Positions 20,330 to 28,644 of a stretch of DNA of 64,000 nucleotides are shown here, in pieces. The notes under the pieces are model-generated. The model made no database searches. It had not been told where the DNA came from and saw nothing but the letters and a program-made list of their open reading frames with translations. Made by a program: the position numbers and the translations under genes. Location of the stretch: assembly GCA_017643385.1 (NCBI GenBank), contig JAEPNN010000001.1, positions 124,001-188,000 of the forward strand, given 5' to 3'. Origin of the DNA: Dinoroseobacter sp. Its GTDB lineage: Bacteria; Pseudomonadota; Alphaproteobacteria; Rhodobacterales; Rhodobacteraceae. The first letter of the stretch is position 1. Each line of letters begins with the position of its first letter.

Positions 20330-21126
20330 GCGTTCTTGTCGTTATTCCAGCCCGCTATGCATCAAGCCGCTATCCAGGCAAACCATTGGTTGCTCTTAAG
20401 GGCGCCACTGGCGAAGCCAAAACACTGATCCGCCGCAGTTGGGATGCAGCGGTAGCCGCAAAGGGTGTCGATAGGGTTGTCGTTGCCACGGATGACAAAC
20501 GGATCGCAGAACATGCAGACTGCTTTGGCGCGGAAGTGGTGATGACCAGCGAAGAATGTGCAAATGGTACGGAGCGGTGCGCTGATGCCCTGAGCAGATT
20601 AGGGGAAAAGCCTGAAATTGTCGTCAATCTTCAAGGCGACGCCCCATTGACCCCATCTTGGTTCGTTGAAAACCTGATCGCAGGTTTGCGCGCTGATAAG
20701 GATGCTGACTTGGCAACTCCGGTGCTGCGCTGTGATGGCAAGGCCCTCAGCGCACTTCTGCTGGATCGGAAGTCAGGGCGTGTAGGTGGAACAACAGCGG
20801 TTTTTGGGTCGAAGCGAGACGCGCTTTACTTTTCGAAAGAAGTAATTCCTTTCACGTCAAAACTATATCTAGATGAAGAAAAAACACCGGTTTTTCATCA
20901 CGTTGGGCTTTATGCTTATCGGCCTTATGCGCTGCACGCGTATGTTGGGTGGCCTGTCGGACCCCTGGAAACGCTGGAAGGGCTCGAGCAGCTTCGCTTT
21001 ATAGAGAACGGAAAGCGGGTCTTGTGTGTCGAGGTTGACGGAAAAGGACGCGCGTTTTGGGAACTAAACAACCCCGAAGATGTTCCTCGGATCGAAGCGA
21101 TGCTTAAGCAAATGGGGCAGCGTTAA
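20326..21126 (+). CDS. kdsB: CMP-Kdo synthetase (3-deoxy-manno-octulosonate cytidylyltransferase)
   Basis: Activates Kdo with CTP for LPS inner core or capsule synthesis. The 266-residue protein begins with the nucleotide-binding IPARYASSRYPGKPL and has VVNLQGDAPL (metal-binding Asp) and HHVGLYAYRPYAL. It overlaps cysQ as ATGA. kdsD, an earlier Kdo-pathway gene, lies at 31442-32401. Its place beside galU and glycosyltransferases, rather than with lpx genes, suggests supply for a Kdo-containing surface polymer. Whether a second kdsB exists elsewhere is not visible. Confidence 0.93.
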   Translation: MSVLVVIPARYASSRYPGKPLVALKGATGEAKTLIRRSWDAAVAAKGVDRVVVATDDKRIAEHADCFGAEVVMTSEECANGTERCADALSRLGEKPEIVVNLQGDAPLTPSWFVENLIAGLRADKDADLATPVLRCDGKALSALLLDRKSGRVGGTTAVFGSKRDALYFSKEVIPFTSKLYLDEEKTPVFHHVGLYAYRPYALHAYVGWPVGPLETLEGLEQLRFIENGKRVLCVEVDGKGRAFWELNNPEDVPRIEAMLKQMGQR

Positions 21127-21248
21127 TATACTTTATGACCGTAAGATACATCGAAAGAGTCTTGCTGCGGTCAAAGAATGCATGCCATTCTCATACTGAT
21201 TGCTAACTATATCGGCAGATATAATCGCCCTGGAACCCGGAGCTTCGA

Positions 21249-22142
21249 TTGAACGACCGTAGAATTCGCAAAGCGATTTTTCCCGTAGCTGGACTTGGTA
21301 CACGCTTTTTACCCGCAACGAAGTCGATCCCCAAAGAGATCATGACTTTGATTGATCGACCTTTGATCCAATATGCGATCGACGAGGCACGGGAAGCGGG
21401 AATCGAAGAATTCATTTTCGTTACCTCGCGCGGAAAGTCGGCGCTTGAGGATTATTTTGACGAATCTCCTGCCTTGGCCGCCGAGCTTGACCGAAAGAAC
21501 AAGACTGAACTCGCAAAGGTTCTTGAAAGTACCAATATGGACAGCGGTGCAATTGCCTATATACGGCAGACGCGACCAATGGGGCTTGGACACGCGGTTT
21601 GGTGCGCAAGGCGGCTTATTGGCGACGAAGCTTTCGCCGTGATTTTACCAGATGACGTGATTGCAGGTCAGACATCCTGCCTTAAGCAAATGATAGATGC
21701 ATATCAGCAGGTTGGTGGGAACATGGTCGCAGCCATGCAGGTTCCAAAGAATAAGACGTCTGATTATGGTATCCTCGGCGCAACAGACACGTCGCAACGC
21801 ATCGTTCCTGTAAACGCAATGGTCGAAAAGCCCAGCCCGGAGACTGCCCCATCAAACCTTGCTGTGATAGGGCGTTATATCCTTAGTCCGGATGTGTTAA
21901 GTGCCTTGGATGGTGCAGGTCTTGGTGTGGGTGGCGAGGTACAACTGACGGACGCGATTGCCAAGCAAATTAGCGCGAATGGAGTGTACGGATACCGTTT
22001 TGAAGGGCAGCGTTTCGATTGTGGATCGAAGGCAGGATATCTTCAAGCGACAGTAGCCTTTGGACTCGCACGTGAAGATTTGCGTGACGAATTGATGGCC
22101 TATTTGTATGACCTTGTCCCATCGCAGGTTCTTGCGTCCTGA
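21249..22142 (+). CDS. galU: UTP--glucose-1-phosphate uridylyltransferase
   Basis: Makes UDP-glucose, a precursor of exopolysaccharide, LPS core and membrane glycolipids. The 297-residue protein has the N-terminal AIFPVAGLGTRFLPATKSIPKE pyrophosphorylase motif, LIQYAIDEAREAGIEEFIFVT and FAVILPDDVI. The best start is TTG 21249, giving MNDRRIRKAIFPVAG, because no ATG or GTG lies between it and the motif. A 122-base gap after kdsB may hold its own promoter; I see no clear one. The next glycosyltransferase frame begins inside its 3' end. Confidence 0.93.
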   Translation: MNDRRIRKAIFPVAGLGTRFLPATKSIPKEIMTLIDRPLIQYAIDEAREAGIEEFIFVTSRGKSALEDYFDESPALAAELDRKNKTELAKVLESTNMDSGAIAYIRQTRPMGLGHAVWCARRLIGDEAFAVILPDDVIAGQTSCLKQMIDAYQQVGGNMVAAMQVPKNKTSDYGILGATDTSQRIVPVNAMVEKPSPETAPSNLAVIGRYILSPDVLSALDGAGLGVGGEVQLTDAIAKQISANGVYGYRFEGQRFDCGSKAGYLQATVAFGLAREDLRDELMAYLYDLVPSQVLAS

Positions 22143-23256
22143 TACATCAAACTCTGGTCTTCTGAGAAAGATTGCCAGATGGGTCCAAGGGCCAGGTAAG
22201 CTTCCAAAATCTTTGTTGCTGAGCAAAGCACCTCAATTTGGAAACTCTTTGCCTGAGTTGTGGATGGCATATCGACTGCGCTGGAAACGGAAGCGCTTGC
22301 TTCTGCGGGCGTGGCGAAAGCGCAAACAGATCTCGGTCTTGAAAGACAACACAGACCGGATCGCGCCAAACTCGATTCTTGCCGCGATGACGGTTCGAAA
22401 TGAAATGGTGCGACTCCCATATTTCATGGACTATTATCGCAAGCTTGGTGTGTCGCATTTCCTGATTGTCGACAATGACAGTACAGATGGTACAGACGAC
22501 TATCTCTCCAAACAGCCTGACGTGTCGCTATGGACAACGCAGCATGGCTACAGGCTCTCGCGCTTTGGGTTGGATTGGCTTACCTGGATTATGAGGAAGC
22601 ACGCCCACGGCCATTGGTGTCTGACGCTCGATGCAGACGAATTGCTGGTCTACACGGGTTTTCCTAACCGAGGCCTTCAGACACTAACCGCGGATCTAGA
22701 AGATCAGGGCGAGCGGATGCTCGGGGCTTTGATGTTGGATATGTATCCAAAGGGTAACCTGGGTGCGCAGACCTATGATTCAGACAGTGATCCACTCAGC
22801 ATCTTGGGGTGGTTTGATGCACAGGGCTATAGGGTCCAAGTCCAGCCCAAGATGCGAAATCTATGGATACAGGGCGGTGTACGCGAGCGGGTCTTTTTCA
22901 AAGACGACCCGCGACGCGCGCCGACGCTGAACAAGATCCCGCTCGTGAAATGGCATCGTAGTTATGTGTACGTGAACTCGACACACGCGTTGCTACCACG
23001 AAAGCTGAATCGAGTTTACGCGGAACCGGATCGAAGCCCGCCGAAGGCGGTTCTGCTACACACGAAGTTCCTACCCAATATTATTGAGAAGTCCGAGGAA
23101 GAACTGATCCGTCGTCAACATTTTGCCAATTCTGCGCTTTATGAGGATTACTATGCGACGTTGATAGAAGACGTTGACCTCTGGTGTCCGGATTCTGTTG
23201 CTTATGAAGGATGGGAACAACTCGAAGAACTGGGGTTTCTCTCGGACGGGCGCTAA
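22108..23256 (+). CDS. Family 2-type glycosyltransferase (first of a tandem pair)
   Basis: Up to 382 residues. The catalytic domain is of the GT2-like type that begins with a RNE motif: TVRNEMVRLPYFMDYYRKLG, then FLIVDNDSTDGTDDY and the metal-binding LDADELLV. No membrane segment or signal peptide is evident, so it is probably a cytosolic transferase using a nucleotide sugar. It is clearly paralogous to the next gene over its whole catalytic domain. The start is uncertain. ATG 22108 overlaps galU by 35 bases; a TTG at 22249 would give an N-terminus that aligns exactly with the paralogue. Acceptor and sugar are unknown. Confidence 0.8.
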   Translation: MTLSHRRFLRPDTSNSGLLRKIARWVQGPGKLPKSLLLSKAPQFGNSLPELWMAYRLRWKRKRLLLRAWRKRKQISVLKDNTDRIAPNSILAAMTVRNEMVRLPYFMDYYRKLGVSHFLIVDNDSTDGTDDYLSKQPDVSLWTTQHGYRLSRFGLDWLTWIMRKHAHGHWCLTLDADELLVYTGFPNRGLQTLTADLEDQGERMLGALMLDMYPKGNLGAQTYDSDSDPLSILGWFDAQGYRVQVQPKMRNLWIQGGVRERVFFKDDPRRAPTLNKIPLVKWHRSYVYVNSTHALLPRKLNRVYAEPDRSPPKAVLLHTKFLPNIIEKSEEELIRRQHFANSALYEDYYATLIEDVDLWCPDSVAYEGWEQLEELGFLSDGR

Positions 23257-23377
23257 ACATACAAACAACAGAATTTACCTGCGCGCAGGGGCGCGTTATG
23301 TAGGTATCAAAGATTGGGGCATATATATCGTTCGATCGAATCTAAGACCTTCGATCACGTAGGCAAGAGGGAACGAG

Positions 23378-24391
23378 TTGAGCCTTATTGGGCAATATGC
23401 GCTACGTTTGCAGCGGAAACGTTTATTATGGCGCGCATTTAGGTCGCGCCATGTGCTTAGACCCGTTGCCAATCGCACCCGGCAGATCGCGCGTGGTGAT
23501 ATCCTTCTTTTTTCCACGTTGCGGAACGAGAAGGTCCGACTTCCCTATTTCTTTGATTATTATCGCGATCTGGGTGTGAAGCACTTCCTGATCGTGGATA
23601 ATGACTCCCGCGATGGGTCGCGCAAATGGTTAAAGCAGCAGCCCGATTGCTCGGTCTGGACGACCAAGGCAAGCTACAGACGCGCGCGTTTCGGTGTGGA
23701 TTGGCTGAACTGGCTCCAGACGAGGTATGGCAACGGGCACTGGACGCTTGTGGCAGATGTAGACGAATTTCTCGTTTTCCCTTTTTGTGATACGAGACCG
23801 CTGCATGCGTTGACAGATTGGATGGACGCTTCAGCCATTCGGGCGCTGCCGGCTATGCTGCTCGACATGTACCCAAAAGGTCCGATCGATGCGCAAACCT
23901 ACGTCGAGGGACAAAACCCAATCGAAATTGCGTCATGGTTTGACAGTGGCAATTACGCGATTGAGAAAAACCACAGATATCAAAACTTGTGGATCCAGGG
24001 TGGGCCGCGTGCGCGATATTTCTTTGGGGATCAACCTCATAATGCGCCGGCGTTGAACAAGACCCCACTTGTGAAATGGAAGCGTGGGTATGCTTACGTT
24101 GAAAGTACGCATATGGTTCTGCCGCGTGGATTGAATCAAGTCTACGACGAACAGGGTGGAGAATGCATTTCCGGCGTGATGCTTCACACCAAGTTTCTCA
24201 ACACATTTGTCGAGAAGAGCACCGAAGAAATTAAGCGGCAGCAGCATTACGGGCGCAGTCGCGAATATAAAGCCTATGCTCGGCAACTTGAAACCAAACA
24301 GCCAGACTTGTGGAATACATGGTCCGAGAAATACATAAACTGGCGACAGCTCGAAATCCTCGGCCTGATGTCTAAAGGGAACTGGGCATGA
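23378..24391 (+). CDS. Family 2-type glycosyltransferase (second of a tandem pair)
   Basis: A 337-residue paralogue of the preceding gene, sharing TLRNEKVRLPYFFDYYRDLG, HFLIVDNDSRDGSRKW, ADVDEFLV (DxD-type metal site), LLDMYPKGPIDAQTY and NLWIQGG. It starts at TTG 23378 with an AAGAGGGA ribosome binding site 5 bases upstream; there is no better ATG. It overlaps the next gene as ATGA. The pair probably arose by local duplication and may add successive sugars in one surface glycan. Specificity cannot be predicted. Confidence 0.82.
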   Translation: MSLIGQYALRLQRKRLLWRAFRSRHVLRPVANRTRQIARGDILLFSTLRNEKVRLPYFFDYYRDLGVKHFLIVDNDSRDGSRKWLKQQPDCSVWTTKASYRRARFGVDWLNWLQTRYGNGHWTLVADVDEFLVFPFCDTRPLHALTDWMDASAIRALPAMLLDMYPKGPIDAQTYVEGQNPIEIASWFDSGNYAIEKNHRYQNLWIQGGPRARYFFGDQPHNAPALNKTPLVKWKRGYAYVESTHMVLPRGLNQVYDEQGGECISGVMLHTKFLNTFVEKSTEEIKRQQHYGRSREYKAYARQLETKQPDLWNTWSEKYINWRQLEILGLMSKGNWA

Positions 24392-26088
24392 GTCTTGGTA
24401 TCCTCATGCTCGTACATACCGATCTAGATCGGGCTGCGCAGGTTGCGCGGTATTGGGCGAGCAACGGGAACCCTGTTGTTTTTCATGTCGACAGAAAGGT
24501 CAGCACGGAGGACGAAAAAGAACTGCGAAAAGCGGTGTCAGATCTCGATAATATTCGTTTTTCCCAGCGTGAAGATTGCCGTTGGGGGACGTGGAGCCTC
24601 GTCGCTGCTACGCAAAGCGCTGCAGAGTTGATGCTGGGCGAATTTCCAACAGTACGGCATGTTGCACTGACAAGTGGGTCTTGCATTCCATTGCGTCCGG
24701 TTGAGGAGCTTGTTGACTATCTGGCAGATCATCCGCGGACAGATTTCATCGAAAGCGTCACAGTTGAAGATGTGCCCTGGACAATCGGTGGGCTGCATCA
24801 TGAACGCTTTACGCTTAGGTTTCCTTTCTCATGGAAAACCCATCGGCGCTCCTTTGATCGCTTCGTCCGATTGCAGCGGCGCATCGGACTAAAGCGTCGG
24901 GTTCCAACGGGCATTCTTCCACATCTTGGATCACAATGGTGGTGCCTGACGCGTGATACGTTGGCCGCCATCCTTTCGCACCCTCGCAGGGCGGAGTTTG
25001 ATCGGTATTTCAAGACTGTCTGGATTCCTGACGAAAGCTACTTTCAAACGCTTGCACGCCTCGTTGCCCCACGTATTGAAAGCCGCACGCTGACTTTGGC
25101 TAAGTTCGACCTGCAGGGAAAACCCTACGTTTTCTATGATGATCACCTGCAATTGCTGCGCCGGTCGGATTGCTTCATTGCAAGAAAGGTCTGGCCCCAG
25201 GCCGACCGGCTCTATGCGGCCTTCTTGGCTCCGGCGGCGCGGGCGCCCCAAAAGACAGAGCCTAACCCGCAGAAGATTGACCGTGTGTTTACATCTGCCT
25301 CGGAACGGAGAACGCTTGGCCGTCCAGGTTTACTTATGCAAAGCCGGTTTCCCCAGGACAGTTGGCAAGTCATTAAGACAGCCGCCCCCTATTCGGTTTT
25401 TCAGGGTTTCACAGAACTGTTCGAAGATTTCGAGCTTTGGTTGTCTCGAAGAACCGGTGCACAGGTTCATGGACACCTGTTTGACTGGACGCGCGTTCAA
25501 TATGCAGGCGGTGAGAAGATCATCAAAGGAGGCTTGTCCGATAGTGTCGACATCCGCGATCGGAATCCAACGTCATTCCTGACGTCGCTGATCTGGAATA
25601 CCCGGGGGGAAAGACAGTGTTTTCAATATGCTCCTTACGATCGCCAGGCGATTAATGACCTTGTGATCTGGGATTCGAATGCGCAGATCTCGGTCATATC
25701 AGGCGCTTGGGCGATCAAGCTTTTCCGTGCCTCTATGGATTTCGAAACGAAGCGCAAGGAAGCCGCCTGGATGCAGCGTGTCGAAGACCATTTTCTTGAA
25801 CGGCTTCGGATGCGTGGCTTGCCTGCTCGTATTCGTATCTGGACCCTTGCGGATTTCATCGATGACCCGATGGAGCATTTGCAGGGAATTCTGGATGAGA
25901 TCGAACCGAGCGCGCCAAGACGTCTAGCAGAGGCACCGAAAATGGTTGATCTGGCCGGCTTTTCCGTTTTCCTCCAGCAGCTTAAGAATGCCGGTATGAA
26001 GCCCTATTTGACCGGAGATTTCCCTGCAGAGGTCGATCCGAGAGCAGCATTAAGGCACAATGAAACCAAACCTTATCTGGTGAGGTAA
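24388..26088 (+). CDS. GT14-like (core-2/I-branching type) glycosyltransferase with large C-terminal domain
   Basis: Residues 1-280 resemble the Branch/GT14 family of beta-1,6-N-acetylglucosaminyl- or xylosyl-transferases: LGILMLVHTDLDRAAQVARY, NPVVFHVDRKV, VRHVALTSGSCIPLRPVEEL, GSQWWCLTRDT and WIPDESYFQTL. Residues about 300-566 form a second domain containing LGRPGLLMQSRFPQDSWQVI, VFQGFTELFEDFELWL and IWDSNAQISVISGAWAIKLF. I do not recognise it as catalytic; I associate it with a domain of unknown function fused to GT14 enzymes in Rhodobacterales. It is translationally coupled to the preceding GT2 gene and 3 bases before the sulfotransferase gene. Confidence 0.75.
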   Translation: MSLGILMLVHTDLDRAAQVARYWASNGNPVVFHVDRKVSTEDEKELRKAVSDLDNIRFSQREDCRWGTWSLVAATQSAAELMLGEFPTVRHVALTSGSCIPLRPVEELVDYLADHPRTDFIESVTVEDVPWTIGGLHHERFTLRFPFSWKTHRRSFDRFVRLQRRIGLKRRVPTGILPHLGSQWWCLTRDTLAAILSHPRRAEFDRYFKTVWIPDESYFQTLARLVAPRIESRTLTLAKFDLQGKPYVFYDDHLQLLRRSDCFIARKVWPQADRLYAAFLAPAARAPQKTEPNPQKIDRVFTSASERRTLGRPGLLMQSRFPQDSWQVIKTAAPYSVFQGFTELFEDFELWLSRRTGAQVHGHLFDWTRVQYAGGEKIIKGGLSDSVDIRDRNPTSFLTSLIWNTRGERQCFQYAPYDRQAINDLVIWDSNAQISVISGAWAIKLFRASMDFETKRKEAAWMQRVEDHFLERLRMRGLPARIRIWTLADFIDDPMEHLQGILDEIEPSAPRRLAEAPKMVDLAGFSVFLQQLKNAGMKPYLTGDFPAEVDPRAALRHNETKPYLVR

Positions 26089-26091
26089 CCG

Positions 26092-27525
26092 ATGAGGGGA
26101 CGTTTCGACTACTTCGTCATTTTCGCGGGAATGCGAACAGGGTCCAACTTCCTTGAGCGGAACCTGAACTCACTTCCAGATCTGCGTTGCTATGGAGAAT
26201 TGTTCAACCCTTATTTCATTGCCCATGAGAATCAGGAATCTTATCTGGGGATCACGTTAGCCGAACGTGAAAAGGATCCGATAGCGCTCGTGAGGAAGGT
26301 GCGTGCTGAAACGCAAGGGCTGGCGGGTTTTCGTTTGTTCCATGACCACGACAAACGGATACGCGATGAAGCCTTACGTAATCCACGCTGCGCGAAGATT
26401 ATTTTGATGCGCAACCCGGTTGACAGCTATGTGTCTTACAAACTTGCGATGGCGACGGACCAGTGGGTGTTAACTGACGCCAAAGGTCAGCGGGACAGCG
26501 GAGCAATTCAATTTCAAAAGAGAGAATTCGAAGCGCAACTGGAAGACTACGCCAAATATTTGAAAGAAATTCGCAGGGTTCTCCAGGTTTCAGGACAAAC
26601 TGCCTTCGATCTTCGCTACGAAGATTTGCGAAATATCGAGGTTCTGCAGGGGCTTGTGCAGTATCTAGGCTCAGACCACGAATTAAAGCGGTTTGATCGT
26701 TCGCTGAAAAAGCAAAATCCAGAACCTCTGGCGACGAAGGTCACCAATCTTAACGAATTGCGGGAAGCCTTGTCTGGTTTGGACCCATTTGGGCTTGATA
26801 TTGTTCCCTCTTTTGAGCCAACGCGCGGCCCTTCTGTCCCGAGCTACATCGCGTCTAATTCGCTTCCACTTGTATACATGCCCCTGCGCTCAGGGCCCGA
26901 TAGCGTGATCGAAGCCTGGCTGGAAGAGAAAGGTCCGACACTGCGGGAGATGTCCCAGAAAGATTTGCGGCAATGGCGTTTGAAAACACCTTCTGCAACA
27001 GGGTTCACGGTGCTACGCCATCCGGTCGCAAGAGCCTGGACAGCATTTGTGGAAAAGGTTCTGCCCAGTAATATCAATGCATTCGCTGAAATTCGTACTG
27101 GACTTGCTACAACTTACAACGTTCCGCTTCCAAAGAATTGGACCCATAGTGATCCTGACCCAAGCTTTGATGTGGCCGCAGCCCAAAATGCATTTCTGAG
27201 ATTTTCTCGTTTTCTCAAGTCAAACCTGTCTGGTCAAACCAGTTTGAGAATTGATCCGGCCTGGGCGAGCCAGCTGGTCGGGCTTCAGGGTTTCTCTTCG
27301 GTCGCGCCACCAGATCTCATTTTGCGCGAAGACGAGTTTCGGGACGTACTCTCCGCGTATCTCGCGGTGCGCGGAATAAACGTGTCACCACCGCAGGAAG
27401 CAATCATTCCTTTGAACGAAATGCTGGCAAAGATCTACACACCTAAGATCGAGGAAGCGATCCGGGCAGCCTATCCCAAAGACTATGCGATGCTTGGTTT
27501 TGAGGATTGGTCGGCGGGCACTTAG
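26092..27525 (+). CDS. PAPS-dependent sulfotransferase with a second, degenerate sulfotransferase-like half
   Basis: The N-terminal half (about 1-230) has the PAPS phosphosulfate loop in FAGMRTGSNFLERNL and the 3'-phosphate motif IILMRNPVDSYVSYKLAMA, like NodH/LpsS-type carbohydrate sulfotransferases. The C-terminal half repeats the layout: LVYMPLRSGPDSVIEAWLE in the loop position and TVLRHPVARAWTAFVEKVL in the 3'-phosphate position. Its loop lacks the usual Lys/Arg-Thr-Gly-Ser/Thr pattern. So this looks like a duplication in which one half may bind only the acceptor. No signal peptide, so probably cytosolic. It is the last gene of the glycosyltransferase run, and its stop overlaps ptsN tail to tail. 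Confidence 0.78.
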   Translation: MRGRFDYFVIFAGMRTGSNFLERNLNSLPDLRCYGELFNPYFIAHENQESYLGITLAEREKDPIALVRKVRAETQGLAGFRLFHDHDKRIRDEALRNPRCAKIILMRNPVDSYVSYKLAMATDQWVLTDAKGQRDSGAIQFQKREFEAQLEDYAKYLKEIRRVLQVSGQTAFDLRYEDLRNIEVLQGLVQYLGSDHELKRFDRSLKKQNPEPLATKVTNLNELREALSGLDPFGLDIVPSFEPTRGPSVPSYIASNSLPLVYMPLRSGPDSVIEAWLEEKGPTLREMSQKDLRQWRLKTPSATGFTVLRHPVARAWTAFVEKVLPSNINAFAEIRTGLATTYNVPLPKNWTHSDPDPSFDVAAAQNAFLRFSRFLKSNLSGQTSLRIDPAWASQLVGLQGFSSVAPPDLILREDEFRDVLSAYLAVRGINVSPPQEAIIPLNEMLAKIYTPKIEEAIRAAYPKDYAMLGFEDWSAGT

Positions 27526-27986
27526 GCAGCCTGGTTTCGGGTTGCTTCGGTCAGGATCGCATGAATTGTGGCGGGATCGTCATTTGAGCGAAGTTTACGG
27601 CAGATCGCTTCGTCCCGGAGAGTTCTGGATACCAATGCAAGCGCCTTGAGGTGTGCAACCCCACTATCTACTGGGGCGAAAAGGCAGAAGATAAGGTCAA
27701 CCTTCTGCCGATCCACAGCATCAAACTCCATACCTTTGTCCAAGCGAATGAATGACCCGACCACAGATTGCAGGCCATCCATGCGCGCATGCGGCAGGGC
27801 CACGCCGTGGCCCACGCCGGTCGGTCCCAGAGATTCGCGCTCCTGCAAGGCGTCTACGGTCGCATTCAGGGGCATTTCGTAGACATTGGCAGCGATTTCA
27901 CCCAACTCCTGCATAAGGCGCTTCTTGCTGGTCATATGCCCTACGGCCCGCACCGCGCGCGGATCCAGGATTTCTGAAAGATGCAT
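27522..27986 (-). CDS. ptsN: Nitrogen PTS regulatory protein EIIA-Ntr
   Basis: A 154-residue EIIA of the mannitol/fructose type. The phosphorylated histidine lies in GVGHGVALPHARMDG. It is a signalling component of the nitrogen-related phosphotransferase system and usually controls potassium transport, carbon/nitrogen balance and sigma-54-linked processes. In Rhodobacterales it follows rpoN and hpf; here hpf is intact but rpoN is ruined (28645-29400), so its historical partner is lost. It is 41 bases downstream of hpf on the same strand. Confidence 0.93.
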   Translation of the reverse strand: MHLSEILDPRAVRAVGHMTSKKRLMQELGEIAANVYEMPLNATVDALQERESLGPTGVGHGVALPHARMDGLQSVVGSFIRLDKGMEFDAVDRQKVDLIFCLFAPVDSGVAHLKALALVSRTLRDEAICRKLRSNDDPATIHAILTEATRNQAA

Positions 27987-28027
27987 TCTGCCCGTCCTCG
28001 CAGCGCTTTTGGGGAAACACTGCCTAG

Positions 28028-28603
28028 TTAGCTGTCCAGTTTGGGGTCGATCCAGCCGATATTTCCGTCATCACGACGATATACGACGTTCACTCCCCCA
28101 TGCTTTTCGTTGCGAAACACCAACACTGGTGCCTCGGCAAGCTCCATCTGCATCACCGCTTCGCCCACTGAGATTGAAGGCACTCTGCTTTCCATCTCAG
28201 CCACGATGATGGGCTGGAGATCATCCGAGTCATTGGTCTCTGACTCGTCCGATGACGCGAGGATATACGTTGCGGCTTCGAATTGCGCAACTGGTTCGGA
28301 ACGCTCTCGATGGTGGTTCTTTAGCCTGCGCTTGTAACGCCTGAGCTGCTTTTCCATTTTTTCGTTACAACTGTCGAACGCCGCATAGATATCGACCGCT
28401 GAAGCTTTGGCCTGTGCCGTCAAACCGGTCGACAGATGCACCGTTGCTTCGCAAACATGCTCATGTGCATCACGCGAGAAAACTATATTCGCGTCAGTCG
28501 GGCGTTCGGCGTACTTGCCGACCACTTCGTTAAGCTCCTGCTTCACATGAGTTTGTAGTGCTTCGCCAATATCAATCTGGTGTCCGGTGATTTTGTAACG
28601 CAT
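28028..28603 (-). CDS. hpf: Ribosome hibernation promoting factor, long form
   Basis: A 191-residue long HPF that pairs 70S ribosomes into inactive 100S dimers in stationary phase. The N-terminal domain (about 1-105) begins MRYKITGHQIDIGEALQTHV and has the typical VHLSTGLTAQAKASAVDIYA and ID-type segments. The C-terminal dimerisation domain has VFRNEKHGGVNVVYRRDDG ending NIGWIDP. A GGGAGG site lies just before ATG 28603. It follows the position of the degraded rpoN and precedes ptsN. With rpoN and lptB upstream broken off by 920 bp, it may rely on its own promoter. Confidence 0.95.
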   Translation of the reverse strand: MRYKITGHQIDIGEALQTHVKQELNEVVGKYAERPTDANIVFSRDAHEHVCEATVHLSTGLTAQAKASAVDIYAAFDSCNEKMEKQLRRYKRRLKNHHRERSEPVAQFEAATYILASSDESETNDSDDLQPIIVAEMESRVPSISVGEAVMQMELAEAPVLVFRNEKHGGVNVVYRRDDGNIGWIDPKLDS

Positions 28604-28644
28604 CTGGCCTCCCTTTGCGTTTGGTGAACTTTGGCCATGGGAGG

